Shown: positions 7,990 through 17,526 of the stretch, piece after piece
Position numbering within the stretch: the first letter of the stretch is position 1
Layout: each line of letters starts with the position of its first letter
Source of the DNA: Marinifilaceae bacterium
GTDB lineage: Bacteria; Bacteroidota; Bacteroidia; Bacteroidales; Marinifilaceae
Reading direction: 5' to 3'
Length of the DNA stretch: 62,624 nucleotides
Assembly: GCA_016936255.1 (NCBI GenBank)
Contig: JAFGYE010000120.1
Coordinates: forward strand, 1 to 62,624
The notes under the pieces: generated by a model
Database searches by the model: none
Seen by the model: the letters and a program-made list of their open reading frames with translations, nothing else
What the model was told of the DNA's origin: nothing
Position numbers and translations under genes: made by a program

Positions 7990-10900
7990 ATGAAAAAATG
8001 TTTGAATTATGGTTTTCGACCCCGGAAGCTGTTTAAACTATTATTAGTTATGAAAATGCTGGTAGTTTTTCTGTTTGTTTCTGTATTCAGTGCATCTGCC
8101 AATACATTAGCTCAGGATGCAAAAGTGACATTAAGCATGGAAGGTGCTGAGCTGGAACAAGTGTTGTGGGAAATACATGAGCAAACTGGTCTTGTGTTTC
8201 TTTACAGTTCTTCGGATGTGGAGCATATAAAAGAAATTAGTGTAAATGCTGATGATGAAACTGTGAAATCGGTTTTGAATCGTTGTTTAAAGGACAGTGA
8301 TTTGGAATATGAGTTCAAGAACACAGCAGTTACTTTGCGAAAAGTGGCTGCTCCTCTGACTTCTCCTTCTAATAGAACAGAACAACAGCAAGAGAAAAAG
8401 AAATTATCGGGTGTGGTTGTCGATGATCAGGGGCTATCTCTGCCCGGTGTTTCAGTTCTTGTGAAAGGAACAGCTACGGGGGTGTCTACCGATTTTGACG
8501 GGAAGTTTACAATTGAGATTCCAACTGATGGGAAAGTCATTATGGTTTTTTCATTCATTGGAATGGAATCTCAGGAGGTGTCTGTTAAAGATCAGAAAGA
8601 TCTGAAAATTACTATGAGAACTGATTCTGAGCAACTTTCAGAGGTTGTGGTTGTTTCGGACGGTTTCAGAAAAACGGATCGTCGATTATTTACAGGTTCG
8701 GCTACTTCAATAAAGTCTGAGGAAGTGAAAGTAGATGGTATTGTTGATGTTGCTCAGATGCTTGAGGGGAAGGCTGCTGGTGTATCGGTTCAAACTGTTT
8801 CCGGTACTTTTGGTACTGCTCCTAAAATTAGAGTTCGTGGTGCTTCTTCTATTTATGGTGATTCAAAACCATTGTGGGTGGTTGATGGTGTTATTCTCGA
8901 GGATGTTGTTGATGTTTCTCCTGACGATCTTTCTTCGGGTGATGCTACTACTTTGATTAGTTCGGCAGTTGCCGGTTTGAATTCTGACGATATTGATAAG
9001 TTTGAAATTCTGAAAGATGCTTCGGCTACAGCTCTTTATGGTGCTCGTGCCATGAATGGGGTGATTGTTATCACGACTAAAAGAGGTAAATCAGGTATTA
9101 CAAAAGTTTCTTATTCGGGTGAATATACCATGAGGATGAAACCTTCTTATTCGAGTTACAATATCATGAATTCTCGTGATCAGATGTCTGTTTACAGGGA
9201 GCTTGAGGCTAAAGGATGGTTAAACCATGCTGAAATATCCCGTCAGAAAGACGGTGGTATTTACAAGAAGATGTACGACCTGATCAATACTTATGATAAT
9301 ACATCTGGCGAATTTGGTATTGAAAATACACCAGAGGGCAGAGCAAAATTTTTACAGAAATACGAAATGCAGAATACGGACTGGTTTGATGTGTTATTTA
9401 AAAACACGATCACTCAAAACCATTCTGTAAGTCTTTCGGGTGGTACTGATAAGTCTAACTTCTATTTTTCAACCAGTTATTACGGTGACAAAGGCTGGTC
9501 GATTGCAGACAAAGTGGATAGATATACAATCAATGCAAACGGCAACGTAAAAATCAATGATAAAGTAAAAATTGGTTTCCTAACTGCCGGTTCTTTTAGA
9601 CAGCAGAGGGCACCAGGATCTGTAAATCGTACAGAGGATCCTATTAATGGAGAATACAGCCGCGATTTTGATATCAATCCTTTCTCTTATGCATTGAATA
9701 CAAGTCGTGTTCTTCGTCCCTATGATGATAAAGGTAATTTAGAATATTATCGTATGAATTATGCCGAGTTCAATATCATCAACGAGATGCAAAACAATTT
9801 CCTCGATTTAGATGTACTTGATTTGAAGCTTCAGTCTAATTTAGATTATACACCGATAAAAGGTTTGGATTTAAGTGCTGTTGGTTCTATCCGATATGTA
9901 AAATCGACTCAGGAACATAAAGTTCTTGAAAATTCGAATATGGCTTCTGCTTACCGTGCTGCTGACACTTACGAAATTGCTAAGAATAATAAGTTTTTAT
10001 TCAAGGATTTAGAGGTGCCAAACTCGCTGCCTGAAGTTGTTTTGCCAAAGGGTGGATTTTACAACCGAAGTGATAATACATTACTGAACTACTACTTTAG
10101 AGGAACTGCTAACTGGAACAAAATATTTAATGAAATACATATCGTTAATGCTTTTGCCGGGATGGAAGTGAAATCTGCCGATCGTAAAAATAGTTCGTTT
10201 GATGGTATCGGCTATCAGTATGAAAGAGGAGGTGTTCCTTTTATCAATCCTAATTTTGTAAAACAACAATTACAAAGTGGATATTCTTACTACGGAATGG
10301 AAGAGTTTCGCGATCGTTTCGCCGCATTTTTTGCTACCGCGAGTTATTCCTATGCTGGTAAGTACACTGTGAACGGAACCTTCAGGTATGATGGATCTAA
10401 TAAATTAGGCATATCTAATTCTGCCCGTTGGTTACCTACATGGAACGTAAGTGGATCATGGAATGCTAAGGAAGAAGATTTCCTAAAAGATAATGAGACA
10501 ATTTCATACCTTTCTTTTAGAGCAACTTATGGTTTAACAGCGAGTATGGGTAATGCTCAAAATTCAACGCTGGTATTAAAGAACAAAGTGACTGATCGTC
10601 CTTATCTTTCTGAGCAGGAATCTCAAATGTATATTGATGCTTTGGAGAATTCGGAACTGACTTGGGAAAAACAATACGAAACCAACATTGGTTTGGATCT
10701 TGGATTGTTCGATAACCGCGTTAATATCAGTATGGATGCTTATCAACGAAAAGGTTTCGATTTGATTGGTTATGTGAAGACTTCGGGTATTGGTGGAGAA
10801 TTTTGGAAGTTCGCCAACTATGCTGATATGAAATCTCATGGTATTGAGTTTACCTTATCGACTAAGAATATCAAAACTGTAGATTTCAATTGGAATACAA

Positions 10901-11661
10901 ATTTCACTTTTGCCTACAATCATAACGAGATTACAAATTTGAAGTCGTTTCCTAAAATGATCTCTTTAATCAGAGATACCGGCGGACCATTAGAAGGATA
11001 TCCTGTAAGAGGCTTATTCTCTATTGAATACAAAGGCTTAAACAGCAATGGTTTGCCAACTTTTATCAATGAAGAGGGTGACTTAACGGTTAACGATTTT
11101 GATTTCCAATCAAATAACATTGAACATTTAAAGTATGAAGGTTCTATCGATCCATCGATTACTGGTGGTTTTGGTAATACATTCTCTTACAAGAATTGGA
11201 AATTGAATGTATTCATGACTTACCAGTATGGTAATAAAGTGAGATTATATCCTGAATTTAAGTCGAGATATTCTGACTTGGATGCGATGCCTAAGGAATT
11301 TTTCGATCGTTGGATGTTAGCAGGTGATGAGAATGTAACTGATATTCCTACCATTTTATCTCAACGTCAGCACAATGTAAATGATCAGAAGGCATATAAT
11401 GCCTATAATATGTCAACAGCCAGAGTTGCAGATGGTTCTTTTGCCAGAATGAAAGAGATATCATTAGCCTACCAATTGCCTAAAACTTTTGCGGCTAAAC
11501 TTGGCGTAAGCGATCTTTCATTAAAAGTGCAGGGGTCAAATTTATTCCTGATTTACTCTGACAAGAAACTGAATGGCCAGGATCCTGAGTTCTTAGGTTC
11601 TGGAGGTGTGGCTATGCCAGTTCCAAAACAATATACTTTCACATTAAAAGCTAGCTTTTAG
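7990..11661 (+). CDS. SusC/RagA-family TonB-dependent outer-membrane receptor with STN domain
   Basis: Large TonB-linked outer-membrane transporter of 1223 residues. Order: signal peptide (cleavage near ANTLAQ, residue 42), STN signal-transduction domain (about 45-110), carboxypeptidase-like beta-sandwich (about 138-215, LSGVVVDDQGLSLPGVSV), plug domain (about 225-365, with KIRVRGASSI and PLWVVDGVI), then a beta-barrel ending in a terminal Phe (LKASF). The STN domain marks it as a transducer that talks to FecR. The plug start GFRKTDRRLFTGSATS belongs to a conserved SusC subgroup that, from memory, travels with Mx1-type metallopeptidase lipoproteins, as it does here. Substrate is unknown; nothing in the locus is a glycoside hydrolase, so a glycan is not implied. 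Confidence 0.95.
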   Translation: MKKCLNYGFRPRKLFKLLLVMKMLVVFLFVSVFSASANTLAQDAKVTLSMEGAELEQVLWEIHEQTGLVFLYSSSDVEHIKEISVNADDETVKSVLNRCLKDSDLEYEFKNTAVTLRKVAAPLTSPSNRTEQQQEKKKLSGVVVDDQGLSLPGVSVLVKGTATGVSTDFDGKFTIEIPTDGKVIMVFSFIGMESQEVSVKDQKDLKITMRTDSEQLSEVVVVSDGFRKTDRRLFTGSATSIKSEEVKVDGIVDVAQMLEGKAAGVSVQTVSGTFGTAPKIRVRGASSIYGDSKPLWVVDGVILEDVVDVSPDDLSSGDATTLISSAVAGLNSDDIDKFEILKDASATALYGARAMNGVIVITTKRGKSGITKVSYSGEYTMRMKPSYSSYNIMNSRDQMSVYRELEAKGWLNHAEISRQKDGGIYKKMYDLINTYDNTSGEFGIENTPEGRAKFLQKYEMQNTDWFDVLFKNTITQNHSVSLSGGTDKSNFYFSTSYYGDKGWSIADKVDRYTINANGNVKINDKVKIGFLTAGSFRQQRAPGSVNRTEDPINGEYSRDFDINPFSYALNTSRVLRPYDDKGNLEYYRMNYAEFNIINEMQNNFLDLDVLDLKLQSNLDYTPIKGLDLSAVGSIRYVKSTQEHKVLENSNMASAYRAADTYEIAKNNKFLFKDLEVPNSLPEVVLPKGGFYNRSDNTLLNYYFRGTANWNKIFNEIHIVNAFAGMEVKSADRKNSSFDGIGYQYERGGVPFINPNFVKQQLQSGYSYYGMEEFRDRFAAFFATASYSYAGKYTVNGTFRYDGSNKLGISNSARWLPTWNVSGSWNAKEEDFLKDNETISYLSFRATYGLTASMGNAQNSTLVLKNKVTDRPYLSEQESQMYIDALENSELTWEKQYETNIGLDLGLFDNRVNISMDAYQRKGFDLIGYVKTSGIGGEFWKFANYADMKSHGIEFTLSTKNIKTVDFNWNTNFTFAYNHNEITNLKSFPKMISLIRDTGGPLEGYPVRGLFSIEYKGLNSNGLPTFINEEGDLTVNDFDFQSNNIEHLKYEGSIDPSITGGFGNTFSYKNWKLNVFMTYQYGNKVRLYPEFKSRYSDLDAMPKEFFDRWMLAGDENVTDIPTILSQRQHNVNDQKAYNAYNMSTARVADGSFARMKEISLAYQLPKTFAAKLGVSDLSLKVQGSNLFLIYSDKKLNGQDPEFLGSGGVAMPVPKQYTFTLKASF

Positions 11662-11703
11662 AAATTGTCATATCTAAAGAATAAACAGATGAAACGAGCA
11701 GAA

Positions 11704-11775
11704 GTAAATCTTTCTCATGTAGGGAAATGATTATTCTGCGACTTCCATATGGCAAAAGCATAAAATTATAAACAT
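11704..11775 (+). repeat. Intergenic element copy A (before susD)
   Basis: The gap before susD shares ATCTTTCTC, TGATTATT, the 14-mer GCGACTTCCATATG (11738-11751) and AAAATTATAA, in the same order, with the gap before the DUF4302-like gene. The first part can fold as AATC-TTTCTC/GGGAAA-GATT. Function unknown; probably a leader or processing element of the polycistronic mRNA. Confidence 0.6.
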
Positions 11776-13284
11776 ATGAAAAATATAAAGAATAAAGTCT
11801 TGGTTTTGATGGGGATAGCCTTACTATCGTCATGCAACGACTTTTTAGATGAAACACCTGACAACAGGACAAAATTAGATTCGCCGGAAGCCGTAAGTGA
11901 ATTGTTGGTATCTTCTTATCCGGAAGGAGGATGTCTTGCATTTACTGAAGTGATGTCGGATAATGCCTCGGACAAAGGAATAGGAGGTTATATTGCAGAA
12001 TACCAGGCTAACGAAGATGCTTTCTTTTGGAAAGACAGCGGGGCAGAAGATTATGATACGCCTGTTTTTTATTGGAATGCATGTTATGGTGCTATTGCAG
12101 CTGCCAACGAAGCTCTAACTGCTATAGAACTAGCTCCGGACAAAGAGAATTACACGGCACAAAAGGGTGAAGCTTTGGCAACAAGAGCCTATACTCACTT
12201 TATGCTGGTTAATCTTTTTGCAAAGCATTACAATCCTGAAACGGCCAAAACTGATTTAGGGGTTCCTTTTATCGAGAAATCGGAAAAGGTTGTTTTTCAA
12301 CACTATGAAAGAGCTACTGTTCAGGAAGTTTATGACAATATCGAAAGAGATCTTAATTTGGCTTTCAATTTGATTCGTGATGAATCCTATTCAGTACCCA
12401 AATATCATATGAACCTAAATGCTCTGCATGCATTTGCTTCACGTTTTTATTTGTATAAAGGAGACTGGGACAAGGTAATTGAACATTCTAATTATGTGTT
12501 GGCAACCAATGCAGCTTCTAAATTAAGAGATTGGAATGGGAAGTACATGACCTATGAGGCTATGGAATTGTGGGCACAGTACACAAAATCTGACGAATCA
12601 TCAAATTTATTGCTTAACAGACAATATACCAATTGGGGGGGCGGTCTTGTTGTATTCAGATATTCGTTAGCTTCATCAAAGGCAACCGAATTGTTTGGTG
12701 CGTCTGATGCCGGAGAGGCAAATTTCGATTTGATTATTGGTGATAAAATCCTTTATGCTGCAGGAGAACTTCAGCTGGGTTTTATTCCCAAATTTCAAAA
12801 TCGTATTGAATCGCACGACGGGAATTCTGATATCGGTTATCCCAATTCAATTGTACCCATATTTACTGCCGAAGAAGTTCTTTTTAATCGAGCTGAAGCT
12901 TATGCCATGAAAGCTGATTATACATCTGTTCTTTCTGATTTGGATGCTTATTATTCAAAAAGAAAAAGGGGTTATAATCCTGATAACAAAATTGATTTGG
13001 ATCAAATCAAGGGCGCTTATGATAAGGTTGAAGCACCCGATTTAACTCCTTTCTATGCTGTTAATGCCGATCAGAAGTTTTACGTATCCTATCTGCTTGA
13101 TTTACGTCGTAGAGAATTCGTTCACGAAGGTTTAAGATGGTTCGATATTAAGAGGCATAATATTGAAGTTATTCACACTCTTGTAGATGGTTCTACGGTG
13201 ACTTTACCCAAAAGTGATTTGAGAAGAGCCATTCAGATTCCTGCTCAGGCAGTAGCAATAGGATTACAAGCAAACCCACGATAA
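11776..13284 (+). CDS. SusD/RagB-family surface lipoprotein
   Basis: Outer-membrane, surface-exposed substrate-binding lid of the SusC transporter. The N-terminus is a lipoprotein signal (ALLSSC, Cys lipidation) followed by the SusD start NDFLDETPDNRTKLDSPE. The helical TPR-like SusD fold is indicated by TRAYTHFMLVNLFAKHYNP and the C-terminal motif LDLRRREFVHEGLRWFDIKR. At 502 residues it is of normal size. It follows susC after a 114-bp gap carrying a repeated intergenic element and is almost certainly co-transcribed. Confidence 0.95.
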   Translation: MKNIKNKVLVLMGIALLSSCNDFLDETPDNRTKLDSPEAVSELLVSSYPEGGCLAFTEVMSDNASDKGIGGYIAEYQANEDAFFWKDSGAEDYDTPVFYWNACYGAIAAANEALTAIELAPDKENYTAQKGEALATRAYTHFMLVNLFAKHYNPETAKTDLGVPFIEKSEKVVFQHYERATVQEVYDNIERDLNLAFNLIRDESYSVPKYHMNLNALHAFASRFYLYKGDWDKVIEHSNYVLATNAASKLRDWNGKYMTYEAMELWAQYTKSDESSNLLLNRQYTNWGGGLVVFRYSLASSKATELFGASDAGEANFDLIIGDKILYAAGELQLGFIPKFQNRIESHDGNSDIGYPNSIVPIFTAEEVLFNRAEAYAMKADYTSVLSDLDAYYSKRKRGYNPDNKIDLDQIKGAYDKVEAPDLTPFYAVNADQKFYVSYLLDLRRREFVHEGLRWFDIKRHNIEVIHTLVDGSTVTLPKSDLRRAIQIPAQAVAIGLQANPR

Positions 13285-13303
13285 TTATTAAAATTAGATA
13301 CAT

Positions 13304-14215
13304 ATGAAAAAGATATTATTTCTATTTTTTTCTATTTCCATACTTTTTACTTCATGTACTAAGGATGATGAATTAGGAAAGTCATTAATAGATACCTCCA
13401 CACCGGAGTTAAATGATGTAGATGAGTGGATCAGAGAAAATTATACTTACACTTTCAATGTTGAAGTAAAATACAGATGGGACAATTCAGAGGTTGATAA
13501 TTCTAAAATTTTAACACCTCCTGCTAAAGCAGATGTGATTCCTTTTTTGGATAATATGAAGAAAATATGGATCGATCCTTATGTGAATGCCGGAGGTATT
13601 GACTTTATGAAAAGGTTTATTCCTAAACAAATGATTCTGATCGGAAGCCATAACTACAACGATAATGGATCCATTGTATTAGGTCAGGCAGAGGGTGGTC
13701 GAAAAATCTCTTTGTTCGATTTGAATTATATCAATTTTGATTTTACAGGTATGGGCAGTTGGGAGAAGGGTAAAGCTATGGAGCCTATCCTTCGCGTTTT
13801 CAAAACAATGCATCACGAGTTTGGGCACATTCTGCACCAAACCGTAGCTTATCCTATCGAGTATAAGAAGATTTGCACTGAATATACGTCAAACTGGATG
13901 AATTTCAATGATATGGATGCGAACCGATTGGGCTTTATTACAGGCTATTCGATGTTGAATCCTGATGAGGATTTTGTTGAAATGTTATCGGTGTTTCTAA
14001 TGTCGGGTGATGCGGGTTGGAATAAGATTATTGATGGTATTAAAATCTATGATGATTCTTGGAATACAGATGAGGCAGCAAGCAAGATTCCAAGAGACAA
14101 AATCCGCCTGAAGGAGAAAATCATGGCTGACTATATGCTGCAGGTTTGGAATATAAATATCTACGATCTTCAGGCTGAGATTGAAGGTATTTTAACAGAG
14201 ATCAAAGGTGAATAA
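13304..14215 (+). CDS. Putative zinc-metallopeptidase lipoprotein (Peptidase_Mx1-like)
   Basis: A 303-residue lipoprotein (signal ending LFTSC). The zincin motif HEFGH is at residues 171-175, with a further His at 178, and Glu172 would be the catalytic base. The overall sequence matches what I know of the Bacteroidota putative zinc-binding metallopeptidase family that accompanies SusCD pairs. It begins 19 bp after susD, so it is in the same operon. It may process a peptide or protein ligand at the cell surface before uptake; that role is inferred from the fold and position. Confidence 0.82.
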   Translation: MKKILFLFFSISILFTSCTKDDELGKSLIDTSTPELNDVDEWIRENYTYTFNVEVKYRWDNSEVDNSKILTPPAKADVIPFLDNMKKIWIDPYVNAGGIDFMKRFIPKQMILIGSHNYNDNGSIVLGQAEGGRKISLFDLNYINFDFTGMGSWEKGKAMEPILRVFKTMHHEFGHILHQTVAYPIEYKKICTEYTSNWMNFNDMDANRLGFITGYSMLNPDEDFVEMLSVFLMSGDAGWNKIIDGIKIYDDSWNTDEAASKIPRDKIRLKEKIMADYMLQVWNINIYDLQAEIEGILTEIKGE

Positions 14216-14240
14216 ATAGAGTTTATTATGGAATGAGCCA

Positions 14241-14316
14241 TAAAGATCTTTCTCAAAAAGAGTTTGATTATTGTTTGGCGACTTCCATATGACCTTAATA
14301 CAAAAATTATAATCAG
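14241..14316 (+). repeat. Intergenic element copy B (before the DUF4302-like gene)
   Basis: Second copy of the element found before susD, with the identical 14-mer GCGACTTCCATATG at 14278-14291 and the flanking words ATCTTTCTC, TGATTATT and AAAATTATAA. The two copies are about 2.5 kb apart and both end at a start codon followed by AAAAA. Confidence 0.6.
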
Positions 14317-15639
14317 ATGAAAAAAATAAATTTATATATGATTTCTTTCATATTACTTGCATTTGTTGCTTGTGATAATGATTTTGAAAGTGAGTTTGAT
14401 CGTTCTCCGGACGAGAGAGCAAATGAAGCTGTTAAGGAGTTCAAGGAGGCCTTAAACTCATCGGAGTATGGCTGGTTAACGCATTATTATCCTAATCCGG
14501 AAAAGTTAGGTGCACTTACCTATATGCTTAAATTTGAGGAGTCAGGTACCGTAAGCATGAATTGGGATCAATATGATTATCCTGATGAAGCGGAGTATTC
14601 AGTGAAAATGATTGATCAACCCTTATTGGTTTTCGATACCTATAGTAAATTTTCGAAGATGACAGATCCTGAAATTGGTGAGCCAGGTAAGGGATCTGGC
14701 GGTGAGCTCGAGTTTGGTTTCATTGGAAAATCGGCTGATGGAGATACCTTGTATCTTGAAGAGAGAGTGAATAAAGACCCTATGGTTCTGGTAAAAGCAA
14801 CGGCCGAAACAGCTTCTCAGCTTCGGGAATATGCAAAGCATACTGAGTATTTGGAAAGGCTGAATGAAACAGTTGTAGTCCCTTTTTATCTCAACTTATC
14901 GGTTGAAGGTTGGGATGCTAAAGTTAATATGGTATACAGTGGTGATAAGATGATTGCATTTTTAACCTATCTGGATGCAGGGGTAACGAAGCATGATTTG
15001 ATGCCAATCAACTTTACGCACGAAGGTTTTGAATTTCATCATCCATTGGTGCGCAATGGTATCGCTGTTAAATCTTTTAAATATGATGCTGCAAAGAACC
15101 AGTTTGATGTAAGTGATGCTGGCGTAGTGGGTGCTTTCAAGTATGAAGGGGTTTGTCCTGCTCATTTGGATGGCATGACTGATAAGTTTTTTGGTTCCAA
15201 ATCATTTGGTGATGATGCAAAGATATTTAGTCCTAAATTATTTAATTTGATTGATGGGATATATCCTGATGCCGCATTTAATTATATTTCCCCAAGTCCT
15301 TATGTACATTCATGGACTCCTTGTACTTTACAGTTAGTTTTTAAAGATTATAATGCTATAAGAATGGCTGTTAATTATGTGAAAGTAACTGAGGATGTTG
15401 TTATGATAGAGCCTTTGGGCTATGAAACAGAATATTCAGGACCATTTGCTGATTTGGCTTATATCGAGAGCTTAATGGCCACTGAGAAAGGCCAGGCAAT
15501 ACTAGCATTGATAACAAGTACAAAGGGATGGACTATTGTTCCTGTAGAGTTTAAGGAGTATGGTTCTTCTTATTGCATGGTAAGTAATGAAGATCCGGAA
15601 ATGTATATGACCTTTGGATTGACATATGCTGATGATTAG
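14317..15639 (+). CDS. DUF4302-like surface lipoprotein
   Basis: A 440-residue lipoprotein; the signal ends LAFVAC at about residue 19. The start of the mature part (FDRSPDERANEAVKEFKEAL, then SSEYGWLTHYYP) is typical of the DUF4302 family found in Bacteroidota SusCD loci. The biochemical function of the family is unknown to me. It follows the metallopeptidase gene and precedes a strong terminator-like hairpin, so it may be the last gene of the main transcript. Confidence 0.75.
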   Translation: MKKINLYMISFILLAFVACDNDFESEFDRSPDERANEAVKEFKEALNSSEYGWLTHYYPNPEKLGALTYMLKFEESGTVSMNWDQYDYPDEAEYSVKMIDQPLLVFDTYSKFSKMTDPEIGEPGKGSGGELEFGFIGKSADGDTLYLEERVNKDPMVLVKATAETASQLREYAKHTEYLERLNETVVVPFYLNLSVEGWDAKVNMVYSGDKMIAFLTYLDAGVTKHDLMPINFTHEGFEFHHPLVRNGIAVKSFKYDAAKNQFDVSDAGVVGAFKYEGVCPAHLDGMTDKFFGSKSFGDDAKIFSPKLFNLIDGIYPDAAFNYISPSPYVHSWTPCTLQLVFKDYNAIRMAVNYVKVTEDVVMIEPLGYETEYSGPFADLAYIESLMATEKGQAILALITSTKGWTIVPVEFKEYGSSYCMVSNEDPEMYMTFGLTYADD

Positions 15640-15699
15640 TCTATATAGAGTACTAGTTAATTAAAATTGTTAAATCTGAATGATTAGCTAGTGGCTGAA

Positions 15700-15752
15700 A
15701 GCCCTCCTGCCGATGTATTCCCTAATACCAATGGCAGGGGGGCTTTTTTTCT
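15700..15752 (+). terminator. Terminator after the susCD operon core
   Basis: A 12-bp stem AGCCCTCCTGCC/GGCAGGGGGGCT (15700-15711 with 15733-15744, one T-G wobble), 21-nt loop, then seven T. It separates the sigma-to-DUF4302 block from the two genes downstream, unless there is read-through. Confidence 0.8.
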
Positions 15753-15783
15753 TGAAATAGTAAGAATCTTAAAAAGTATAAAA

Positions 15784-16044
15784 ATGTTTGATACTGGTTT
15801 TGGTTTAAAAACATGGATTTATCCGGGCTTGTTTTGGGGAGTTTTCATGTTTCTTGGCTTGACCATACTTTTGCCTGTAATGGATGGAGAGATTATTACC
15901 TGGGAAAAAGTGTATACTCTTCTAACAGGTAAAAAATTGTATACACTTCCTATTTGGGTAATATGTGGTTTGGTGATGCAATACTTTCTGCATAAGTGGA
16001 TCTATAAAAAGGGCAGAAGAGAAATAGGCGAAAAAACCGATTAA
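15784..16044 (+). CDS. Small two-helix membrane protein, unknown function
   Basis: From the ATG at 15784 this is 86 residues with two hydrophobic stretches (YPGLFWGVFMFLGLTILLPV and LPIWVICGLVMQYFLHKWIY) and a basic C-terminal tail. The frame is open further upstream but that part runs through the terminator hairpin, so the internal ATG is preferred. I do not recognise the family. It lies between the DUF4302-like gene and the CxxCH lipoprotein in the same direction. Confidence 0.6.
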   Translation: MFDTGFGLKTWIYPGLFWGVFMFLGLTILLPVMDGEIITWEKVYTLLTGKKLYTLPIWVICGLVMQYFLHKWIYKKGRREIGEKTD

Positions 16045-16106
16045 GAAGTCTTCTTTATCGAACTGTGTTCAAGCTGCTTTTTAAATAGAATTATAAAAAA
16101 ATAAAT

Positions 16107-17126
16107 ATGTTTTACACTCATAACACTAAGTCTGGAATGGCATCTACAATTTTATCAAGTTTAGGCGAACAAGCCGCATTAGCCATTATTTTGCTCGTTT
16201 GTGCCTTTGGCTGCCAAAAGGAAGACGACACAAGTGTTCCCCTAAGTATCACGTCGACTAATATTGCTGATGGTGCTACCGAGGTGGATGTTTTTACAGA
16301 CATTACGGTTCTCTTCAGCGAAGAGGTGGATGTTGCCTCAGTCAATGAAAATAGTTTTGTTGTGAACAAAGGTCAGTATCCAATTTACGGTAAGCTAAGC
16401 TGTACAGGAAAAACGGCAGTCTTTAAGCCTTCTCAACAACTCGCCGACAACAAAGAGTACAATTGTACCATTACAGCAGAAGTTAAAGGTTTAAATGGTC
16501 AATCAATAGCTCAGGATTACCATTGGAGCTTTACCTCGGGTGCAGAGCCTGATCTGATTGCGCCAACGATAATGGAGCATACGCCTTTGAATTCGGAAAT
16601 ATGGGTGTTTGCGGACAGTAAAATTAAAGTGTCTTTTGATGAGGAAATAGATCCCGAGACTATCAATACGAGTTCATTTACAATCAAAAATGGAACGACT
16701 GATGTCTCCGGAGAATTTACTTATGGGAAAAAAACCGCAACATTTACTCCTGATACTGAGTTGGCACCAGGGGCTTTGTATACCTGTGTTGTAACGACTG
16801 GAATTAAGGATTTGGCTGGTAATCCGTTGAAAAGCAATTTTGAATGGAGTTTTACAACCATCCCAGGGGAGCTTAGTTTTAGTGAAATGATTAGACCTAT
16901 TTTTAAGGATCAGTCTTGTTATCTTTGTCACGGGGGTACTCAAGATCCTAACTTAACTGAGTCGGAGGCATATGCTTCCTTAGTGAATGGAAATTACGTG
17001 AATGTTGACTCTCCTGCTGACAGTCGTATTGTGAAGCAGCTGAAAGATAGACATCCGGGATATGCGACTCAAAAAGAGGAGGCACTTATTCTGGAATGGA
17101 TAAAGCAGGGAGCAAAAGATAATTAG
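16107..17126 (+). CDS. Ig-like (Big_5) lipoprotein with C-terminal CxxCH haem-type motif
   Basis: A hydrophobic N-terminus ending in CAFGC (weak lipobox) precedes two bacterial Ig-like modules of about 105 residues each, both with the pattern DITVLFSEEVD/KIKVSFDEEID and ending W-S-F-T. The C-terminus (from about residue 258) holds C271-x-x-C274-H275 in a short stretch that resembles the CxxCH-containing 'planctomycete cytochrome C-like' tails. A covalent haem would need distal ligands that I cannot assign. It lies 60 bp beyond the small membrane gene and could be an electron-transfer or metal-binding accessory of the uptake locus. Function is not established. Confidence 0.7.
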   Translation: MFYTHNTKSGMASTILSSLGEQAALAIILLVCAFGCQKEDDTSVPLSITSTNIADGATEVDVFTDITVLFSEEVDVASVNENSFVVNKGQYPIYGKLSCTGKTAVFKPSQQLADNKEYNCTITAEVKGLNGQSIAQDYHWSFTSGAEPDLIAPTIMEHTPLNSEIWVFADSKIKVSFDEEIDPETINTSSFTIKNGTTDVSGEFTYGKKTATFTPDTELAPGALYTCVVTTGIKDLAGNPLKSNFEWSFTTIPGELSFSEMIRPIFKDQSCYLCHGGTQDPNLTESEAYASLVNGNYVNVDSPADSRIVKQLKDRHPGYATQKEEALILEWIKQGAKDN

Positions 17127-17526
17127 CATGAATTACTCTGTTGAAATTGCCGATTGACAAATGATATGATACAAAATAAATTGAAACGGAATCATTTTGC
17201 TTACAAATGAGATGTTTCGACAAGCTATTAGATTTGTAATCTGCAGGTTTCGAGTTGAGGATCTGTGATGCTCTTGTTAAACGAGTTTGCTTGGATGCGG
17301 GTGACTCAAAATCACCAATACCATGGCCTTCCATTACAAATTTCAGGCCGTGAAATAGACTGAGAGTCTCTCAATGTGTTTTATAAGGCATGTTTGATGG
17401 TAATTAGAAACAATATCCTGATGAGTTTCGCCGAAGACTTACAGGATTCTTATCTGTAAATCATCCGCTAAGTACTTTTTGGTATTGCCTTCATTATCTT
17501 TTAAATTTTTTATCCTTGTTAAAATA

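Noticed and set aside
8735-8956. 73-codon Leu-rich plus-strand frame inside susC
   Set aside because: Out-of-frame reading of the plug domain; no promoter or independent features.
17300-17316. tRNA-Leu(CAA)-like anticodon arm GGTGA-CTCAAAA-TCACC
   Set aside because: The loop has U33 and a CAA triplet, but there is no D arm with GG, no T loop (TTCGA) and no acceptor stem around it, so it is not a tRNA gene.
17086-17334. Minus-strand 82-codon frame after the CxxCH gene
   Set aside because: It overlaps the end of the plus-strand gene, has no family features and no promoter; considered a random frame.
17415-17447. Hammerhead-ribozyme-like CTGATGAG...CGAAG enclosed by ATCCTG/CAGGAT
   Set aside because: The core would need GAAA and a paired stem II; here it reads CGAAG and stem II has one base pair. 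No cleavage triplet at the required place. Taken as a chance hairpin.
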